From Algibacter pectinivorans (GTDB lineage Bacteria > Bacteroidota > Bacteroidia > Flavobacteriales > Flavobacteriaceae), in the NCBI RefSeq assembly GCF_900112595.1, contig NZ_FOMI01000002.1, positions 264,690-328,689 of the forward strand: a stretch of DNA of 64,000 bases. The letters are read 5' to 3'. The first letter of the stretch is position 1. Each line of letters starts with the position of its first letter. A model generated the notes under the pieces. That model was not told the DNA's origin and did not search any database. It saw nothing but the letters and a program-made list of their open reading frames with translations. Positions 60,703 through 64,000 of this stretch are shown piece after piece. The position numbers and the translations under genes were made by a program.

Positions 60703-62310
60703 TTATTTAGCTAATTTGGCTGCCATAATTAAAGCATTATAAGCATTTACCATTTTAGCAGATTTACTTAAATCGGCAAATGGACGGATATCTTCTGAGT
60801 TTCCTCCAACAATAACCTTAGTTTTAATGGCTAAACCAGAATCCATAATAATTTGTTTTACTTGAGCAGCGCTTAAACTAGGATATTGCGAACGAATTAA
60901 TGCCGCTACACCCGCTACAGCAGGAGCAGCCATTGATGTTCCTCCTTTTGTTTGGTAATCGTTTTCTGGAGTTGTAGAGTATACGCTTGCTCCCGGAGCA
61001 AAAACATCTACATTTTGTTTTCCGTAGTTAGAAAAACCAGCAACCATAGACGATCCGTATTTTGGAGCCAAAGCACCAACTCTAATATACGTATTAGAAA
61101 TCTCGTTATAGTTTACATTATCGTCTGGAAAGTTTGGTTCTGTATCTACATCTTTACTGTCGTTACCGGCAGCATGAACAAAAATGACATCTTTTTCTGA
61201 AGCGTAAGTTATAGCATCGCGTACCCAATCGCTATGCGTTGAAAAGCTTTTACCAAAACTACCATTAATAATAGAAGCACCATTATCTACAGCGTAACGA
61301 ATGGCTAAGGCTACATCTTTATCGTACTCATCGCCGTTTGGTACAGCTCTAATACTCATAATCTCTACGTTATTAGCAACACCATTTGCGCCTTTACCAT
61401 TGTTGCGTTCGGCAGCAATAATACCTGCTACGTGTGTACCATGACTTTCGGTTATTTTAACAGGTTTTACATTACCATTGCCGTAAAATTTAGTAGACAT
61501 ATCGTCTGGATTGTCTCCGTTAACACGCCCTTTAAAATCTTTATTTAGGTTATAGTTTAAACGATCGTTAATACTTTCTAAACTATTTTCAATTTCTTTT
61601 ACGGCATCGGCCATAGAATCCATACCGTTATTTAGCATGTAATTTGCTATTTGTTGTGCTTGTGCTAAACTTTCGTTTTCAGGTTTTATAGCGGCAACTT
61701 CTTTTTTAGTATAGTCTTTTTTACCAAAGTGTTTCGTTAAAGTGGCATCTGCAGTTTGAATTTGCTGGTAAATTTGCTCGTACTGGGTTTTTCTACCTAC
61801 CCAAGTTTCGTATTGGCTATCGTATTCTGCTTTAGCCGCAGCATAATCCGGATTACTAGTATCTCCACTAGCTAAAATTCTAACAAACTCTAATTGCTCG
61901 TTATAGCCATCTCCTAAAAAGTTCCAACCGTGCACATCATCAACATACCCATTGTTATCATCATCTTTTCCGTTGTTTGGAATTTCGTCTTTGTTGGTCC
62001 AAATAACATCGTTTAAATCTTCATGATCGATATCTATTCCACTATCAATAACAGCAACAATAACCTTGCTTCCTTTTTTATTTTTTATAATTTCAGCGTA
62101 AGCTTTATCAACACTCATTCCAGGAATGGTATCTTTTACCAAATCTAAATGGCCCCAATTATGCGCTTCGGCATCAGTAAGTGCAGATACTTTTAAAGGC
62201 GATGAATCGATGTTTTCAACAGGTGTTGACAATACAGGAGCGACACCGCCACAACCTGAAATTAAAACTGCTAGGAAAGCAGATTTTGCTATTAAATTAA
62301 TTGTTTTCAT
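60703..62310 (-). CDS. S8 subtilisin-like serine peptidase lipoprotein with long insertion
   Basis: The 535-residue protein has a lipobox ISGC (Cys20), a prodomain-like segment, and the subtilisin triad Asp89 (VIDSG), His290 (SHGTHVAG) and Ser459 (GGTSMAAP), with Asn383 (AAGND) as oxyanion residue. Between Asp and His about 150 residues are inserted (roughly 140-285): a coiled, Ala/Gln/Glu-rich helical segment, which is unusual. It is a surface or periplasmic protease. The gene is separated from the M1 gene by a terminator and follows the MBL-fold gene by 28 bp. Confidence 0.93.
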   Translation of the reverse strand: MKTINLIAKSAFLAVLISGCGGVAPVLSTPVENIDSSPLKVSALTDAEAHNWGHLDLVKDTIPGMSVDKAYAEIIKNKKGSKVIVAVIDSGIDIDHEDLNDVIWTNKDEIPNNGKDDDNNGYVDDVHGWNFLGDGYNEQLEFVRILASGDTSNPDYAAAKAEYDSQYETWVGRKTQYEQIYQQIQTADATLTKHFGKKDYTKKEVAAIKPENESLAQAQQIANYMLNNGMDSMADAVKEIENSLESINDRLNYNLNKDFKGRVNGDNPDDMSTKFYGNGNVKPVKITESHGTHVAGIIAAERNNGKGANGVANNVEIMSIRAVPNGDEYDKDVALAIRYAVDNGASIINGSFGKSFSTHSDWVRDAITYASEKDVIFVHAAGNDSKDVDTEPNFPDDNVNYNEISNTYIRVGALAPKYGSSMVAGFSNYGKQNVDVFAPGASVYSTTPENDYQTKGGTSMAAPAVAGVAALIRSQYPSLSAAQVKQIIMDSGLAIKTKVIVGGNSEDIRPFADLSKSAKMVNAYNALIMAAKLAK

Positions 62311-62338
62311 TTTAATATATTGAATTAGTCATTTTGTT

Positions 62339-63199
62339 TTAATTAAAAATCTCCTCGCAGGTATGAAGCCCTTTTAAGCGCACACCATTTTCTGTGTTAT
62401 GTACGGTTATAATTTCGTGGTGGGCGTCATGCTCTAAAAATAAATAGAAATTTTGCTCTGCCGCTATATTTAAAAAGTTTTCTTTTTCGTTTAAGGTTAA
62501 TAGCGGTCTAGTATCATAACCCATAACGTAGGGTAGTGGTAAATGACCAACGGTTGGTAATAAATCGGCCATAAAGGCAATGGTTTTGTCTTTATATTTT
62601 ATAAGCGGAATCATTTGCTTATCGGTATGTCCATCGGCAAAAAAGATATCGAAGCCTAGAGCTGAGTTTTTAAGTAAGTTATCTTCTGGAAGTGCTGTGA
62701 ATTTTAATTGTCCACTTTCTTCCATAGGCATAATATTTTCTTTTAAAAAGGATGCCCTTTCGCGTCTATTAGGCTCGGTTGCCCATTTCCAATGGTCTTT
62801 ATTACTCCAAAAATGTGCGTTTTTAAAAGCGGGTTCGTAGCCGGTTCTGTCTTTGTTCCATTGTATACTGCCACCACAATGATCAAAATGTAAATGCGTC
62901 ATAAACACATCGGTAATATCATCGCGATTAAAACCTGCGGCTTTTAATGAGGCATCTAAATTATAATCGCCCCAAGGATGATAATAACTGTAAAATTTAT
63001 CGGATTGCTTATCGCCCATACCATTATCAATTAAAATAAGGCGGTTGCCGTCTTCAATTAATAAGCAGCGCGTTGCAATATCTATCATGTTATTAGCATC
63101 TGCAGGATTGGATCTGTTCCATAATACTTTAGGCACAACACCAAACATAGCACCGCCATCGAGCTTTAGGTTTCCGGCATTTATAGGATATAATTTCAT
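62339..63199 (-). CDS. MBL-fold metallo-hydrolase
   Basis: The 286-aa protein has the metallo-beta-lactamase signature THLHFDH (His102, His104, Asp106, His107), later metal ligands in FFADGHTDKQMIPL and LFLEHDAHHE, and an ILIDNG strand ahead. It is of the quorum-quenching lactonase/AttM-like size class but the substrate is unknown. No signal peptide is visible, so it may be cytoplasmic. It lies 28 bp upstream of the S8 peptidase gene in the same direction, probably an operon. Confidence 0.9.
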   Translation of the reverse strand: MKLYPINAGNLKLDGGAMFGVVPKVLWNRSNPADANNMIDIATRCLLIEDGNRLILIDNGMGDKQSDKFYSYYHPWGDYNLDASLKAAGFNRDDITDVFMTHLHFDHCGGSIQWNKDRTGYEPAFKNAHFWSNKDHWKWATEPNRRERASFLKENIMPMEESGQLKFTALPEDNLLKNSALGFDIFFADGHTDKQMIPLIKYKDKTIAFMADLLPTVGHLPLPYVMGYDTRPLLTLNEKENFLNIAAEQNFYLFLEHDAHHEIITVHNTENGVRLKGLHTCEEIFN

Positions 63200-63297
63200 A
63201 GGGATGTAAAATTAAGAAATCTATATTAAACACTTAAAAAGGTTAAGAGTTTATTAAGAATAAATATAAAAATAACTTTCTTTAGAAAATTTTAGTC

Positions 63298-63305
63298 TAT
63301 TTTTG
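63298..63305 (+). promoter_or_regulatory. Promoter -7 box TATTTTTG of the small Cys-motif gene
   Basis: TATTTTTG fits TAnnTTTG, 26 bp before the TTG start at 63332. It could drive the small gene and the TonB receptor gene. Confidence 0.45.
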
Positions 63306-63331
63306 ATTCCTGATTTGTAATTTTAAGTTTA

Positions 63332-63709
63332 TTGAAAACTTTATTTTCTTATATTTTACTTTTTTCATTGGTGTTTAGACCCATGTATAATCTAGGTTAT
63401 ATAGCTTATTTTGAGTTGAATATAGATTATATAGTTGAAACCTATTGTGTTAACAAAGATAAACCAAAGTTACAGTGTAATGGTAAATGTCATTTAGCAA
63501 CACAATTATCAAATAATATATCCGAAAAATCTAGTGGGAGTTCGTATTTAAATACACTTTTTGAAACGTTTGTTCCAGTTTATTTTCAAATAAATACAAT
63601 TAATTTTACATTTCTTTCAAATACAATTAATTTTCAAAACAATTGGTATTATTCCAATATGTTAATGTCTTTCTATCAAGTAAAGCTTGATAAACCACCA
63701 CAGGTTTAA
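63332..63709 (+). CDS. Small exported protein with CNGKCHL motif
   Basis: The 125-residue protein starts with a hydrophobic, signal-like segment (about 3-22), and then CVNKDKPKLQCNGKCHL (about 38-54), three closely spaced Cys that look like a metal-binding or disulfide site. I recall similar small proteins in Bacteroidota often near TonB-dependent receptors; no function is established. The start is TTG at 63332-63334, fitting the conserved N-terminal hydrophobic segment. It is 134 bp upstream of a receptor gene in the same direction, so the two may work together, for example in metal uptake (inference). Confidence 0.7.
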   Translation: MKTLFSYILLFSLVFRPMYNLGYIAYFELNIDYIVETYCVNKDKPKLQCNGKCHLATQLSNNISEKSSGSSYLNTLFETFVPVYFQINTINFTFLSNTINFQNNWYYSNMLMSFYQVKLDKPPQV

Positions 63710-63843
63710 TCTTCTTTTTCGGGCTTACAAATTAATTTGTTTAGATAGTTATCTGAATGGGTTAACTAGTATATAAAATTACTTTAAAAAAAGATTCATC
63801 ATAATATATGATGTTTTAAATTGTTAGAATAAATTACATATAA

Positions 63844-64000
63844 ATGAATAAAATATTAATGCTTGCTATTAGCTTAGTAAGTGTATTTACATATGCGCAA
63901 AAAGCGCACAATGGACAAATAGTTGATGAAAAAAATAACCCATTGGTAGGCGCAACGATCCAATCTCAATCAAACTCTAATAATGCTGTTATTTCTAATA
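63844..64000 (+). CDS. TonB-dependent receptor, N-terminal fragment (runs off the right edge)
   Basis: The first 52 codons encode a signal peptide (MNKILMLAISLVSVFTYAQ) followed by KAHNGQIVDEKNNPLVGATI, the opening of a carboxypeptidase-like regulatory domain, as in SusC/RagA and other TonB-dependent receptors of Bacteroidota. The rest is outside the window. Its neighbour is the Cys-motif protein upstream. The substrate cannot be determined. Confidence 0.8.
   Translation, partial: MNKILMLAISLVSVFTYAQKAHNGQIVDEKNNPLVGATIQSQSNSNNAVISN

Noticed and set aside
63710-63843. Riboswitch (for example cobalamin type) ahead of the TonB receptor
   Set aside because: The leader of 134 bases has only a small CATCAT/ATGATG stem and no conserved riboswitch core such as a B12 box.
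1-64000. CRISPR array, insertion sequence, prophage or rRNA operon
   Set aside because: No regularly spaced direct repeats, Cas or transposase genes, phage structural genes or rRNA signatures were seen. The only regular array is the 189-bp repeat inside the Lys/Ala gene.

Overview
The window is about one-third G+C, packed with short-spaced genes, and carries Bacteroidota hallmarks: TAnnTTTG promoter boxes just upstream of many start codons, no clear Shine-Dalgarno sites, type IX secretion sorting domains, an OmpH-like lipoprotein, a SusC/RagA-type TonB receptor start, and conserved family neighbours such as DUF4837, DUF4175, mnmG with a methyltransferase, and rnpA with an S41 peptidase. I read it as chromosomal DNA of a member of the Flavobacteriaceae, probably marine; the genus cannot be decided from sequence alone. 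I see no insertion sequence, prophage, CRISPR array or rRNA operon.

Region 1 (1-17.6 kb, all minus strand) is one long surface-polysaccharide operon, transcribed right to left with gaps mostly below 50 bp or overlaps. It starts with a DUF6909-type protein (15914-17602) that has nucleosidase-like motifs, followed by a Wzz-like chain-length protein, the four dTDP-L-rhamnose genes (rfbB, A, C, D), a Wzx flippase, a pyruvyl transferase, three polytopic polymerase/ligase-like proteins, two glycosyltransferases, an AlgI/AlgX-like O-acetylation pair, and the first codons of an NAD-dependent epimerase at the left edge. The inferred product is a rhamnose-containing glycan decorated with pyruvate and acetyl groups.

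Region 2 (17.6-35 kb) holds envelope and housekeeping genes: a GH3-like acyl-adenylate enzyme, an M23 endopeptidase, tatA, a DUF4837 lipoprotein, an MltD-like lytic transglycosylase, pgk, a histone-H1-like Lys/Ala protein built from a 189-bp tandem repeat, holB, an OmpH-like lipoprotein, a methyltransferase, mnmG, ybeY and a giant DUF4175 protein. Two perfect parS-like palindromes lie either side of mnmG.

Region 3 (34.8-49 kb) has gltX, an SPFH protein, a GNAT/FemAB-like protein, a TPM protein, glnS divergent from folB, tRNA-Cys, a LysE exporter, a head-GIN protein and rnr. Three copies of an interspersed palindromic repeat (GCG[T/C]TAGGGATTG...GCGCC) occur at 44.4, 46.5 and 58.7 kb.

Region 4 (49-64 kb) begins with a seven-repeat secreted protein, then a 690-bp very A+T-rich divergent intergenic region with a long dyad around a DnaA box and several TTATTAACA-like 9-mers, about 20 kb from the parS sites and therefore an origin candidate. 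It continues with rpiB, a cation diffusion facilitator, an ElaA-like acetyltransferase, a leucine-rich type B T9SS cargo, a double-OmpA protein, an S41 protease, rnpA, a DUF6503-type lipoprotein, M1 and S8 peptidase lipoproteins, an MBL-fold hydrolase, a small Cys-motif protein and the start of a TonB-dependent receptor.
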